Source: Megalopta genalis (taxonomy: Eukaryota > Arthropoda > Insecta > Hymenoptera > Halictidae). From it: a stretch of 64,000 nucleotides of DNA. The first letter of the stretch is position 1. Each line of letters starts with the position of its first letter. The stretch spans positions 4,990,501 through 5,054,500 of the forward strand of contig NC_135013.1 in the NCBI RefSeq assembly GCF_051020955.1, written 5' to 3'. The translations under genes were made by a program, and so were the position numbers. This document shows positions 1 through 10,337 of the stretch, in pieces. The notes beneath the pieces were generated by a model. It was given only the letters and a program-made list of their open reading frames with translations, was not told where the DNA came from and ran no database searches.

Positions 1-447
1 GCGCGTTCGCGACAGACCTGAATAGACCCTATTCGAAACACGGTTAGCAAATGGAAACAATTTAATCGCGGGTCTATCTGGCTCCCACGTTTCCGACAAT
101 CAATGCAGAAAATGTAAATCTCGGATGTGAAAATCTGCCGGTGATCGGTCGACAGAAATTCGGCCGCCAAGTACGCTAAAACGATCGGACACGCGCGCGC
201 GCGCGCGTTAATGAAAACGGTTCGCGATAGAGTAAAACAATTCGCGGGCCGCCCTTTCGCTATAAATTAAAAGCTCTAACGGACAAATCCGAAATAACTC
301 GGCGCGCGCGAATAGTCTCGATAGAGCTGCTTCGATAACGAGATGCAATCTGCGCCCTGCTGCAAGCTATCGCCGCGCCGCACCGCGCCGCTGTTCCTGG
401 AACACGCCGCGGTGCAATCGGCTTTTTATGGCTGGCAAATTCTTTCC

Positions 448-465
<18 letters not shown>
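1..465. other. Unique non-coding sequence with a short (CG)n run
   Basis: I see no gene here. The stretch is mixed in composition and has a short alternating CG tract at about 192-207. Frames that open near 343 run into a CT microsatellite and overlap on both strands, so I do not treat them as coding. Confidence 0.5.
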
Positions 466-491
<26 letters not shown>

Positions 492-518
492 CCTCTCTCT
501 CCCTGTCTCGCTCGCTCG
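466..518. repeat. (CT)n microsatellite
   Basis: An uninterrupted CT run covers about 466-488 and is followed by imperfect CT/CG words to about 518. It produces serine/leucine-rich frames on the plus strand and arginine/glutamate-rich frames on the minus strand, both of which are artefacts. Confidence 0.9.
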
Positions 519-892
519 GTTTTTTCGTTCTTGTGAAAGGTCCCTGGTTCGTCCGGGGGCGCTTGTCACGAGCCTGTACACCTGTAATTTGCCTCGGCAG
601 GGAACGGGGGGAGGGCGGGGAACGTACAGCCGGCCCGAAACTTCCGGCTCGCGTGTCCGCAGCGTTCAGCGTGCTGGCACCCCCGCGTGCCACGGTGTCG
701 TGTAACTCATTTTTACTGATTTTCGTTTCTATTATGCCGTCAACGTGTTACGTGCCGCAGTTAGACGCCACCCCCTCCGCGCGCCCCGGCGCGCCAACGC
801 CGCTGAATTTCTGGCTCGGCGGATCGACCGTTTCGACAGGGCAACTTCGAAATTTCTATGGCTCGCCGCAGTTCGCTACCTCGTGCGATCTC
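519..892. other. GC-rich unique sequence
   Basis: This is CpG-rich DNA without a recognisable gene, repeat or RNA. It separates the CT tract from the 24-bp minisatellite. Confidence 0.45.
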
Positions 893-1300
893 GACGGGAA
901 TTGTTTGGTAAATTATCGTGAAAATTATTTGGAAAATTATCGGGAAAATTATTTGAAAATTATTGTGAAAATATGTGAAAAATTATTTGGAAAATTATTT
1001 GGAAAATTATCGTGAAAATTATCGTGAAAATTATTTGGAAAATTATTTGGAAAATTATCGTGAAAATTATTTGGAAAGTTATTGTGAAAATTATTTGGGA
1101 AATTATCGTGAAAATTATTTGGAAAGTTATTGTGAAAATTATTTGGGAAATTATCGTGAAAATTATTTGGAAAATTATCGTGAAAATTGTTTGGAAAATT
1201 ATCGTGAAAATTATTTGGAAAATTATCGTGAAAATTATTTGGAAAATTATCGTGAAAATGATTTGGAAAGTTATTTGGAGAATTATTTGAAAATTATTTC
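893..1300. repeat. 24-bp minisatellite
   Basis: About 17 imperfect tandem copies of a 24-bp unit alternate AAAATTATCGTG with AAAATTATTTGG. Variant words (GTGAAAATTATTTGGGAA, TTGGAAAGTTATTG) form a secondary pattern. Because 24 is a multiple of three, a long frame with an eight-residue repeat (NYRENYLE) stays open on the plus strand; I regard this as a by-product. Confidence 0.9.
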
Positions 1301-1851
1301 AAATTCGTCGTGTTCCTGGGATCGCCGATCGTAATTTCGAAATTGTTCAAGAACGATGCGATCGGCGAGAAAATAAACATGTTTTGACTGGTATAGAAAG
1401 TGTAATAATTTTTCTGACCTTCATTACGAAAGATATTCGATCGTAAAATTCGACGAAAGTCGATTATTGTCATTCGCCTTCGCGCGAGCATAATTGTCTC
1501 GCTGCGCAGTCTCGCGAGAAAGCGCAACTATTTCTTGAACTTTTCATCGAGGTACGAATGAAATTTACGGGTATACATTGTCGAGAGAATTGTGCGAGTA
1601 AACTTAACGTTGTTTCGTTTCGTGGAAGTGCAGATTTTGTAAATGCATTTAATGAAGAAAATATTTTAATCTAGAATCTCTTAGATGGAAAGTATTCCCG
1701 ATAGCTGTTCGAACTTCGCCATTTTTTAACGTCCCTATATTCCATAAGCAATCGGTGTATTTTCAAATATCGGAATTTAATACATTGAAATATATGCAAC
1801 GAAGTGATAACACTATCAAAGGAAAAGAAAAAGAAATAAAAGAAACCCAAC
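1301..1851. other. Unique AT-leaning sequence
   Basis: No gene was recognised. A short perfect stem (CGCCGATCG with CGATCGGCG) lies at about 1322-1372. The remainder is featureless to inspection. Confidence 0.4.
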
Positions 1852-2031
1852 AATTGACGGCCAGATTGCGCACAAAAATGGACAATTTGGGAAGAGGAGA
1901 TGCGACTATTCGAGCCTTGCGGTTTATTTTTATAGTTATAAATTGTCCACAATTATAAAAACGAGCCGAATTGTCTTCCTGAATTGTCCATTTTTGTTTC
2001 CACGCTGAGCGTCAATTAGGGAGATATTGTA
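1852..2031. mobile_element. Family A palindromic element, 5'-truncated copy
   Basis: This is a copy of the short palindromic repeat called family A here. It carries the diagnostic words AAAAATGGACAATTTGGG, AGAGGAGAT and TTCGAGCCTTGCGG, then their inverted counterparts, and ends with CGTCAATTAGGGAGATATTGTA. The outermost left bases expected from complete copies (CAGTAATGTCTCCC) are missing. It has no coding capacity, so it is a miniature inverted-repeat transposon (MITE) type sequence. Confidence 0.8.
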
Positions 2032-2052
2032 CTCTAATAATAATATTACTGG

Positions 2053-2261
2053 ACAGTAATGTCTCCCTTATTGATTGCGCATAAAAATGGACAATTTGGG
2101 AAGAGGAGATACGATTAATTTGAGTCTTGCGCCTCGTTTTATAGTTACGAATTATCAACAATTATAAAAACGAGCCGCGAGGCTCTAATAATCGTATCTT
2201 CTCTTCTCAAATCATCCAATTTAGTGGACAATCTGAGCGTCAGTAAGGGAGACATTACTGT
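2053..2261. mobile_element. Family A palindromic element, complete copy
   Basis: The element runs from ACAGTAATGTCTCCC to GGGAGACATTACTGT, so its two ends are exact reverse complements. The halves pair through nearly their whole length around a centre near 2155-2165. It lies only about 20 bp after another family A copy. The ends resemble Tc1/mariner-type termini; that class assignment is inference. Confidence 0.85.
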
Positions 2262-3064
2262 ATAAAGAGAAAACCCAGCATGGCGTCGATGATCACGAAG
2301 TTGGCGTGGCTCTAAACCTCGTTTAAAAGAATAAGAAAACAGTGCCATATTGGCATAAGCCTGTTTTATGCTTCGAAAGTCCGTGTTTCGGCCAGCTTTT
2401 GGGAGAACCGCGGGGCGCGGCGTTCGCAGCGCGAAACAACGGTGAAAAGAGAGCGAGTGGTCCGCGAGCGTGTTAACGAACACGCGCGAGGACTTTTGAT
2501 ACCTGTCTGCAACGAGCCACGAACGTAAATCGAAATTGATTTACGGGCAAACCCCTTCGCGCCGTTGTGTTGCCAGCATTACCTGTGCGCGGCGCGGCGC
2601 GCGATTTACTACCGAGTTGATTAGTACAGTCGAGCTTCTATAAACGGACACGGATTCGTATTTACTGCTGTCGTTACTGTCCTTATTATTCAGCCGTTTG
2701 ACTAGCTGCGAGACGCGCGAAATTGTAGGCTGTAATCTGCGTCTTGTTTGACGAACGGCCGCTGCCCTGCTCCCCTGTAATTGTTATAACTCGCCCGCGG
2801 AGCTTTGGGACCGCGCGGGACCGACGCTTTCTGCACCGGCTGGCAGACATTCGGGTCGAGTGAAAATCGGTTCGACTTTTCAATCGTTTTTAATAGGGTC
2901 GCCGCGGAACTGAAAACCGCGGAATAGGTAATGCATGGAATTGTAAACGAACGAACACGTGCAGCGAGTCACGTTAATATTATATTCGAAGACGTTTTAA
3001 AACGCGACAACTTTTTTTTTCAAATTGGATTGGGCGACTTGAATTTTTCTTATTTTTTGGTTGA
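2262..3064. other. Unique sequence between family A and the 57-bp satellite
   Basis: CpG-rich in the middle (about 2390-2860). Frames on both strands are short and unrelated to any protein I recognise. I see no RNA gene. Confidence 0.4.
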
Positions 3065-4040
3065 TGGGGAGACTGGTCTATTGGACGATACTTTGAAAAA
3101 TGTTTTCTTTGAATTTTGGTGTTCTTGAAGGATTGTCTACTGGACAGTGACTGAAATATTTTCTTTCAATTTTGCTATTATTTGGAGCATCGTCTACTGG
3201 ACAGTGACTGAAATATTTTCTTTCAATTTTAGTATTACTTGCAGCATTGTCTATTGGACCATGACTCAAATATTTTCTTTCAATTTTGCTATTATTTGCA
3301 GCACTGACTACTGCACAATGATTCAAGTATTTTCTTTCAATTTTGCTATTATTTGGAGCATCGTCTACTGGACAGTGACTGAAATATTTTCTTTCAATTT
3401 TACTATTACTTGCAGTATTGTCTATTGGACCATGATTCAAATACTTTTTTTCAATTTTGCTATTACTTGCAGCATTGACTACTGGACAATGATTCAAGTA
3501 TTTTTTTCAATTTTGCTATTACTTGCAGCAACGTCTACTGGACCATGACTCAAATATTTTCTTTCAATTTTGCTATTATTTGGAGCATCGTCTACTGGAC
3601 AGTGACTGAAATATTTTCTTTCAATTTTGCTATTACTTGCAGCATTGACTACTGGACCATGATTCAAGTATTTTCTTTCAATTTTGCTATTACTTGCAGC
3701 ACTGACTACTGGACAATGATTCAAGTATTTTCTTTCAATTTTGTTATTATTTGGAGCATCGTCTACTGGACGGTGACTGAAATATTTTCTTTCAATTTTA
3801 GTATTACTTGCAGTATTGTCTACTAGACAGTAGCTAAAACATTTTCCTTCAATTCTGCTATTACTTGCAGCATAGTCTATTAGATGGAGACTTCAATATT
3901 TTCTTTCAATTTTGCTATTGCTTGGAGCATCGTCTACTGAATAGTAACTAAAATATTTTCTTTCAATTGTGCTATTAATTGCAGCATCGTCTACTAGACA
4001 GCGACTAAAATATTTTCTTTCAATTTTTCTGCTACTCGTA
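3065..4040. repeat. 57-bp satellite, about 17 copies
   Basis: The unit contains ATATTTTCTTTCAATTTT, then GCTATTA, TTTGGAGCATCG or CTTGCAGCATTG, then CTACTGGACAGTGACT. The period of 57 is exact between the words TGGACAGTGACTG at 3141 and 3198. The units fall into subtypes (TTTGGAGCATCG versus CTTGCAGCATTG; ACAGTGACTG versus ACCATGACTC or ACAATGATTC) that are interspersed, which suggests higher-order amplification. Because 57 = 3x19, frames are open on both strands: 19-residue repeats containing SKIERKY on minus, and a hydrophobic IFSFNF repeat on plus. On the minus strand a one-base deletion in the T run near 3500 shifts the frame and a TGA lies near 3893. The first and last units are degenerate. 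Confidence 0.92.
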
Positions 4041-4969
4041 GCGACAAAACAAGATGAAAAACTCTCGCTTTTCAACTCATTCATCCGAGTCTATAACAAA
4101 AATTTTAAAAATGCATTTTGTAGATCCCGATAACTTGTATTCAAGCTGAAAGTTTTATCCTAATCATTTATCCTAACCGTGTGACATAACCCAACGACTT
4201 TACAGCTTTGCACATGAAAAGATAATAATTCGATTGCCCGTCATAGCATTCCAAGTTATCACCGCCGATGTACCTTCGCGTGTTTTTGCTTTACTTTTAT
4301 GCCATTTTATTTCACTTCTGTTTCCGGGCCAGAATTGCCGAAAGATTTTTGCGCCGTTAAAAAGCGAGGGCGTTCGGTCGTTTCCCTGCTGCTCGGACAG
4401 CCTGTACAGTTTCTAGTGAAATTGAAGATCGTTTTAAGGGGAAAGAGAAACGTACCGAACCATTCTCATATCATCTTTCCGTGGGATCAGGAGTATTTAC
4501 TTTCTCTGATCTCAGGATGCTCTATTGAATTACCGTGTAATTGGAGTACAATATCATCCTCGTAACCTCTATCATCGCATCCAGACGGCCATAAAACGAA
4601 GCTCCGTGGCAACCTGTGCTATATACACGCCGTAGGATGAGAGGAGAAGAAGCGGTGACCTCGAGACCTTCACGATCAAGGTTCCAGCAACCATAAACCT
4701 AGAACTTCGATCTGGTATCACACACCGCCGAGGATCTTCCGATGAGAATCTTTCTCGGATGGTGATCTCGAGGAGGAATGATCAACGATTTTAAATGTGC
4801 TTGTGAAAGCGAAATGGAAAATTATGCAGATCCGCGTGAGAAAGTAGCGAACGTCGTTTGAAGATCTTCGACGATTTCGGGAGAGGGCAATAGGACGAAT
4901 TTTTCCTTCGTAGAATAGCGATTAAATTTGTTCGAGACTGGGAAGATAGAATTAATCTTCGCATGACGA
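4041..4969. other. Unique sequence
   Basis: Mixed composition with no recognisable gene or RNA. The frames at 4234-4565 are short and overlap one another without similarity to a protein I know. Confidence 0.4.
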
Positions 4970-5492
4970 TGGCCGGGTCTACGGTGCCCTTTATATATTT
5001 ATTATATTTAAGGAAACATGATAAGTCACTTATTGAAAATAGAAAAAATATATAGTTTTTTCTATTCTCTATCACTTATTATTATGGCAATGTCAGCAAT
5101 AATTAAAAAATAAGTGAATTAATGCAAGTAAAATTAAGCTTTTATGTATTTTATCTAAAATAATATATAATAATATAAAATGATATAAATTGATATAAAA
5201 TAATATAAAATAATATAAAATAATATAAAATAATATAAAATGATATAAAATGATATAAAATAATATAAAATAATATAAAATGATATAAAATGATATAAAA
5301 TGATATAAAATGAAATAAAATAATATAAAATAATATAATTATAAATATAAAAGCCTCATTTTACTTCCATTGATTCATCTATTTTTTTTATTATTGCTGA
5401 TATTGCCACAATAACAAGTGATAGGGAATAAAAAAAGAAATACATATTTTTCTACATATAAATACTAGTATGGGTCATGCGAGACCCGGCCA
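4970..5492. mobile_element. Inverted-repeat element with internal decamer array
   Basis: The ends are TGGCCGGGTCT at 4970 and AGACCCGGCCA at 5492. Subterminal arms also pair: CTATCACTTATTATTATGG near 5070-5090 against CCACAATAACAAGTGATAG near 5405-5425, and GTCAGCAATAAT against ATTGCTGATATTG. Between the arms lies a tandem array of the 10-bp word TAATATAAAA/TGATATAAAA (see separate entry). There is no coding capacity. I could not identify a convincing target-site duplication, so the transposon class is unassigned. Confidence 0.75.
5155..5340. repeat. Decamer tandem array (TAATATAAAA/TGATATAAAA)
   Basis: About 17 copies of a 10-bp AT-rich unit, differing mostly by A/G in the second position. 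It sits exactly at the centre of the inverted-repeat element, where a loop would be expected, so it probably expanded inside the transposon. Confidence 0.9.
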
Positions 5493-6169
5493 GCAACTAC
5501 TACGGTCCGTCATACGATGACTAAAACCGAATCTATTGTCGCTTTTCATACAATTCCCTACATTTCATACAAAAATCGTGTAGTAAGCGATAACTTTACG
5601 AATCGGCAACATTGTGGCTTTCGAAGTGCATACACGTTGCCCGCAATCTCGCGCATTATCTCCTCGCAGCATGTACGATCCACGAGCGTTCGATAATTTG
5701 CAGCGGGAAGGTAGAGATAAACGGACGAGCAACATCGCGGCTTCGACATCTTCGAACGGACGGGTCGCTAATCCGTTCGTAAACAGAGCGTCGGTTGCGT
5801 GCCGAGGCCGGCCCCGTTTCTAAGAGCACAGTTTAAAAGCAGAAACGAGCGAATTTCCGCTGACAATTCGCGAAAAGCGGCTCGCCGGAGGAGGAGGAGG
5901 CTCGGCGGCCTCTTGCTACGTTGCCGGTGATAACGAGCGACGATGCTCGCACGCGTTCGCGTTCGCGGGTGCGGGGGCGTGCTTCGTCAGCTGTCGTCGT
6001 CGTCGTCGTCGTTGTCGTCGGCGCGTACGTCGTCGACGCGCGAAAATGTGCCGTTTCATTCTACGGACGTAAAAGGCGCCGGTCCGCGGCGCTCCGTTTG
6101 ATAACGGATCGCGCGCGTACGCGCCGTGGGAAGCCGCCGATAACAGGGCCGTGCTGTTGCACGTGCTTC
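5493..6169. other. Unique CpG-rich sequence with (GTC)n run
   Basis: No gene was recognised. A GTC/CGT trinucleotide run lies at about 5990-6022. CpG density rises towards the 15-bp satellite that follows. Confidence 0.45.
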
Positions 6170-6700
6170 GACCGACTCGACTCGGCACGACCCGACTCGA
6201 CTCGGCACGATGCGGCTCGACTCGGCACGACGCGACGCGACTCGACTCGGCACGACTCGACTCGACTTGATTCGACGCGACTCGACTCGACGCGACTCGA
6301 CTCGACGCGACTCGACTCGACGCGACTCGACTCGACGCGACTCGACTCGACGCGACTCGACTCGACGCGACTCGACTCGACGCGACTCGACTCGACGCGA
6401 CTCGACTCGGCACGACTCGACGCGACGCGACTCGGCACGACGCGACTTGACGCAACGCGACGCGACTCGACTTGATTCGACGCAACGCGACGCGACTCGA
6501 CTCGACGCGACTCGACGCAACGCGACGCGACTCGGCACGACTCGACTCGACTTGATTCGACGCAACGCGACGCGACTCGACTCGACGCGACTCGACTCGG
6601 CACGACTCGACTCGACTCGACTCGACTCGACTCGACGCGACGCGACTCGGCACGACACGACTCGACGCAACGCCACGTGACTCGACTCGACGCGACTCGA
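6170..6700. repeat. 15-bp CpG-rich satellite
   Basis: Tandem copies of a 15-bp unit built from CTCGA and CGCGA (CTCGACTCGACGCGA), with purer copies at 6270-6410 and shuffled words (CTCGGCACGA, CTTGATTCGA, CGCAACGCGA) elsewhere. It leaves all three minus frames and several plus frames open with R-V-E-S-S or D-S-T-R-R patterns. These are satellite artefacts, not arginine/serine-rich proteins. The very high CpG content makes it a natural site to look at DNA methylation. Confidence 0.92.
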
Positions 6701-7640
6701 TGAAACCTGCGAGCTGTGCGCGCATACGAACATATGTGCCGAGATACCGCGGCCGTTGATACGCGAGCTCCGCGATGGACGGCGCGACGTTTTTGTCCCT
6801 TGTCTCGCCTAGCCGGCCGCGATATTATAATGACCGGCGATATCGAGCGGCCATGGTAAACGCTTTTCCACCGGCGTCCGGTTTTCGCGTGATTTTCGCC
6901 TGGGTCCTTGTGACGTTAACACTGAAACGGAATGTGTTGCGTTGCTATCGAATGAAGTGTTTCGGAGCGTCATTTTAACGCAATACGATTCAGGCTTTAT
7001 TCTCAGGCGAAAACTTTTTCAAGCAGGAGAAACATTTTCATCGAACGTACGTAAACGTACATCGAAAGTATACCGGGTCATATATTGACCCGGTCGCCGC
7101 ACACCGAGGATCAGACGAGGTTCTTTCAGCAGGTAAACAGTAGCACGTGGAGGAGCCGCAGACTGGCAAACAATATTATACGAAAGTTCTTCGGCCTCGT
7201 ATTTTCATTTAACTACATCCGCGAGATTAATATTCATACGCTCGGCTGTACACCTCGAGCCGGCGTAATCGGCATTTTGAAAGATCATGAATAGTTATGG
7301 GTAATATTTCAAGTGATTCGTCAGACGAGCGTCTGGGATTCAGACGAGGAAAAACCATTGTCGGGTACGTTCGTACTGTGGAGGAGGCCGGGGCAAAGTC
7401 GGCCCTGAAATGTTCGGAGAACGATATATGCAAAATGTTTTTTTTTATTTGCTAAAAGAATGCCGAAACAAATTGTTCAGTTGCATCGCGTTATTGTTGA
7501 TAAAAACATTGATATTTGTAGAAATCATGAACACGCGGATAATCAAATTTCAAATGAACAATTTATTCATTCAATTTATAGTTTTTAGAAAATTGTAAAA
7601 AAAATATTATTGTAACTGAACGGATATAATTATTTATTTT
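6701..7640. other. Unique sequence, GC-rich changing to AT-rich
   Basis: No gene, RNA or repeat was recognised. The CCGGGTCATATATTGACCCGG stretch at about 7073-7093 is a short perfect palindrome around TATA. Confidence 0.4.
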
Positions 7641-8440
7641 ACCGATAAATCAAATTAGTATATAATGTATACTAATATATATATACGATATAATAATATT
7701 AAAGTATATATATATACTTATAATAATATTAGTATATTATAACGTAATAATATATAATATAATATATAATAATATAATATACTAATAGTTTATAACTTTC
7801 TATCGCACACAGTTTTACTTTATTATACAAATAAATGCTGCTTTGAGATTAGGATAATGATATAATATACTAATAGTATATATATAGTAACATAATAATA
7901 TATAATATATTATATAATAATATAATAACATATCCTAATTATAATAATATATAATAACAGAATATAATAATATAATATACTAATAGTATATAACTTTCTA
8001 TCGCACACATTTTTATTTTATTATACAAATAAATGCTGCTTCGAGATTAGGATAATGATATAATATACTAATAATATATATATAATAACATAATAATATA
8101 TAATAATATAATAATATATCATAATTATAATAATATATAATAACACAATATAATAATATAATATACTAATAGTATATAACTTTCTATCGCACACATTTTT
8201 ATTTTATTATACAAATAAATGCTGCTTCGAGATTAGGATAATGATATAATATACTATAATAGTATATATATATATAATAACATAATAATATATAATATAA
8301 TATATAATAATATAATAATATATCATAATTATAATAATATATAATAACACAATATAATAATATAATATACTAATAGTATATAACTTTCTATCGCACACAT
8401 TTTCATTTTATTATACAAATAAATGCAGCTTCGAGATTAG
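7641..8440. repeat. AT-rich tandem repeat, about 186-204 bp unit
   Basis: Four copies of a unique core (TATAACTTTCTATCGCACAC ... AAATAAATGCTGCTTCGAG) start at 7791, 7989, 8175 and 8379, giving spacings of 198, 186 and 204. Between the cores lie variable ATA/TAATA words whose length differences explain the uneven period. Minor differences among cores (GTTTTACTT versus TTTTTATTT) show that the oldest copy is the first. Confidence 0.88.
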
Positions 8441-9186
8441 GCCAGTAATCGACGGGCGACGCGAAATCGACGGGATCGTGGCGCAGATGGAAAGGAGAAG
8501 AGACGAAACGGAGGATCGGCGTGGACAGAACGGTGGAATCCCTTTGTGCTCGCATGGAAAACAGGGGGAAGAAAAACCGTACACCGGAACAGGAATTCTA
8601 ATTATGCGTTTGATTCATTAGTAGTAATGAACTGTCAATTAAGCGAGCAAGCAGGCTCTTTAATTATCCACGCGCGGCTCTCGACCACGGTTATTTTTGC
8701 CGCGGAAATCGGCGCGGCGCGGCGCGGAACGGAGCGGCGCGACGCGGAGCGAAGCGTATTTTGCCAGGATCGCGGACTCGCGAAAATTTCCACGAGCCCT
8801 GCGCGCACGTCGGACGTGCCGGTGCCATTTGTTCAGTCGAGTACGTGCGTCAATTCCCCGTGAAATTCAACCGACCTGTTATGTGTCTCATGTATATGCA
8901 TGGCCGGCCAATTCAGCATTTTAACCGCGATCCAGCGGCCGCCGGGAAATCGGCCGCGAGCAACACCTGGAACACGCTCCTTCGAATCCGACAGCCTCCG
9001 TCTTTCCAAAAAAAAAACGATGCTTTTGTTTGTCTGCCGTGCCTCGACGGGAATGTTCGCTGCAGCAATCGAATCGGTAGACGCTGAAACAGCGTCGGAC
9101 ATTTTGTGACAATTCTTTTTTTGGCATCGTTTTCGTCACGAAATAGACAATTAGGAAGATTTCAAATGACTCTGTGTTTGACCCTG
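8441..9186. other. Unique sequence
   Basis: A mixed, CpG-rich stretch (8690-8850) without a supportable gene. Several short frames overlap on both strands and none shows a domain I recognise. Confidence 0.4.
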
Positions 9187-9381
9187 CAGTGATTTCTCCC
9201 TAATTCGCGCTCAGATTGCGAACGAAAATGGATCATTTGAGAACAGGAGATACGATATTTACAGTTAGCGTTTGTTAAAAACTATAGAAACGAAGCGCGA
9301 GACTCGAATAATCGTTTCTCCTCTCTCTAAATTGTTCATTTTTTGTGCGCAATTGGAGCGCGAATTAGGGAGAATTTACTG
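9187..9381. mobile_element. Family A palindromic element, divergent copy
   Basis: It starts CAGTGATTTCTCCCTAATTC and ends GAATTAGGGAGAATTTACTG, with inverted halves including GGAGATACGA and TCGTTTCTCC. TA follows the right end. The GTTTCTCC and CGCGAATTAGG variants distinguish it from the copies near 2.1 and 54.8 kb. Confidence 0.8.
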
Positions 9382-9477
9382 TATTCTTAAGAGAGAACTA
9401 TTTGCCAAACTCATCTGCGATCAAATATTTTATAGGCCACACAATTTCTGTTACCATAACTTCGTCAAGGTTATTTT
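9382..9477 (+). repeat. Dispersed repeat D
   Basis: A segment with TTAAGAGAGAACTATTTGCC and TAGGCCACACAATTTCTGTT. It recurs at about 46262-46318 in the same orientation and, inverted, at about 39040-39135. At this site and at 46.3 kb it joins directly to a right half of family A. Function is unknown. Confidence 0.7.
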
Positions 9478-9552
9478 ATAATCGTTTCTCCTCTCCCCAA
9501 ATTGTCCATTTTTGTGCGCGATCTGAGCGCGAATTAGGGAGAAATTACTGTA
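9478..9552 (+). mobile_element. Family A right half
   Basis: It contains TCTCCTCTCCCCAAATTGTC, CATTTTTGTGCGCGATCTGAGC and the terminus AGGGAGAAATTACTG followed by TA. The left half is absent and is replaced by repeat D. Confidence 0.75.
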
Positions 9553-9972
9553 TTTCTAAGGAGAGATCGAACGATTTATATTTTGACGAGGAGCAAGATG
9601 GTCGAAGACGATTCGAAGAATTGAATTCGAGGTATCCATCGGTTGCAGAGAGATGATCAAAGATGATACAGAAAATCGGAGGAGGAGGCAGCAAGTAGAC
9701 TGCGGATTATTTTGCGAAGTGAATGTTGTCCGCGTTGCTCGCAGATGCTGCATGAACATTTCTCTCTTTCTTCAATTATTTTCGAAAAAGATAGAATTGA
9801 TCTTTTTAAATTTCTCTTTCATCTTCAAATTTATCGAATGTTTTCAGATTTTTGCGCTCGATTCGTTCGATTCCGTTATAAATGCATAAAATCCGCATAG
9901 AAAAATAATACGAGAAACTAAATATATACTTAAATAAAATAAATAAATATATATATAAGAGAAATAAATATA
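9553..9972. other. Unique sequence
   Basis: AT-leaning, no recognised gene. It ends in an AT-rich run with ATATATAT just before the B element. Confidence 0.4.
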
Positions 9973-10337
9973 CAGGGTGTCCCAAAAATGTCTCGCAATC
10001 CGAAAGTAGGGGATTCTTGAGGTCATTTGAAGCAACTTTTTCCTTAGCGAAAATGGGATCCGCGGCTTCGTTTACGAGTTATTAACGAAAAACAGTGACC
10101 AATCAGAGGCGAGATCATTTGGCGCGAGACAGCCGAGCCAATAAGCGGAACTGGGCTCCGCGCACTCGTTTGCTGGGCCGCCGCGCGCCAGCCGAGCTCG
10201 CCTCTTATTGGTTAGCGTTTTTCGTTAACAACTCGTAAACGAAACCTCGGAGAAAATTTTCGCAAAGGAAAAAGTTGCTTCAAGTGACCTGAGGAACCCG
10301 CCACTTTCGTATTGCGAGACATTATCGGGACACCCTG
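9973..10337. mobile_element. Family B palindromic element, 365 bp
   Basis: It begins CAGGGTGTCCCAAAAATG, ends GGGACACCCTG and has TA on each side, as expected for a TA target-site duplication. The left half (AAGCAACTTTTTCC ... TTATTAACGAAAAACAGTGACC) reappears as its reverse complement in the right half, so the whole element can fold into one hairpin with a GC-rich centre. It has no coding capacity. This copy differs from most others in the core (GAGATCATTTGGCGCGAGAC). Most likely a non-autonomous TA-targeting DNA transposon; superfamily not proven. Confidence 0.9.

Noticed and set aside
3065..4040. CRISPR-like array
   Set aside because: The 57-bp units are contiguous with no unique spacers, and the setting is eukaryotic.
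5916..6733. Arginine/serine-rich frames on both strands
   Set aside because: A 15-bp satellite keeps all of them open; the repeat is purely R-V-E-S-S or D-S-T-R-R.
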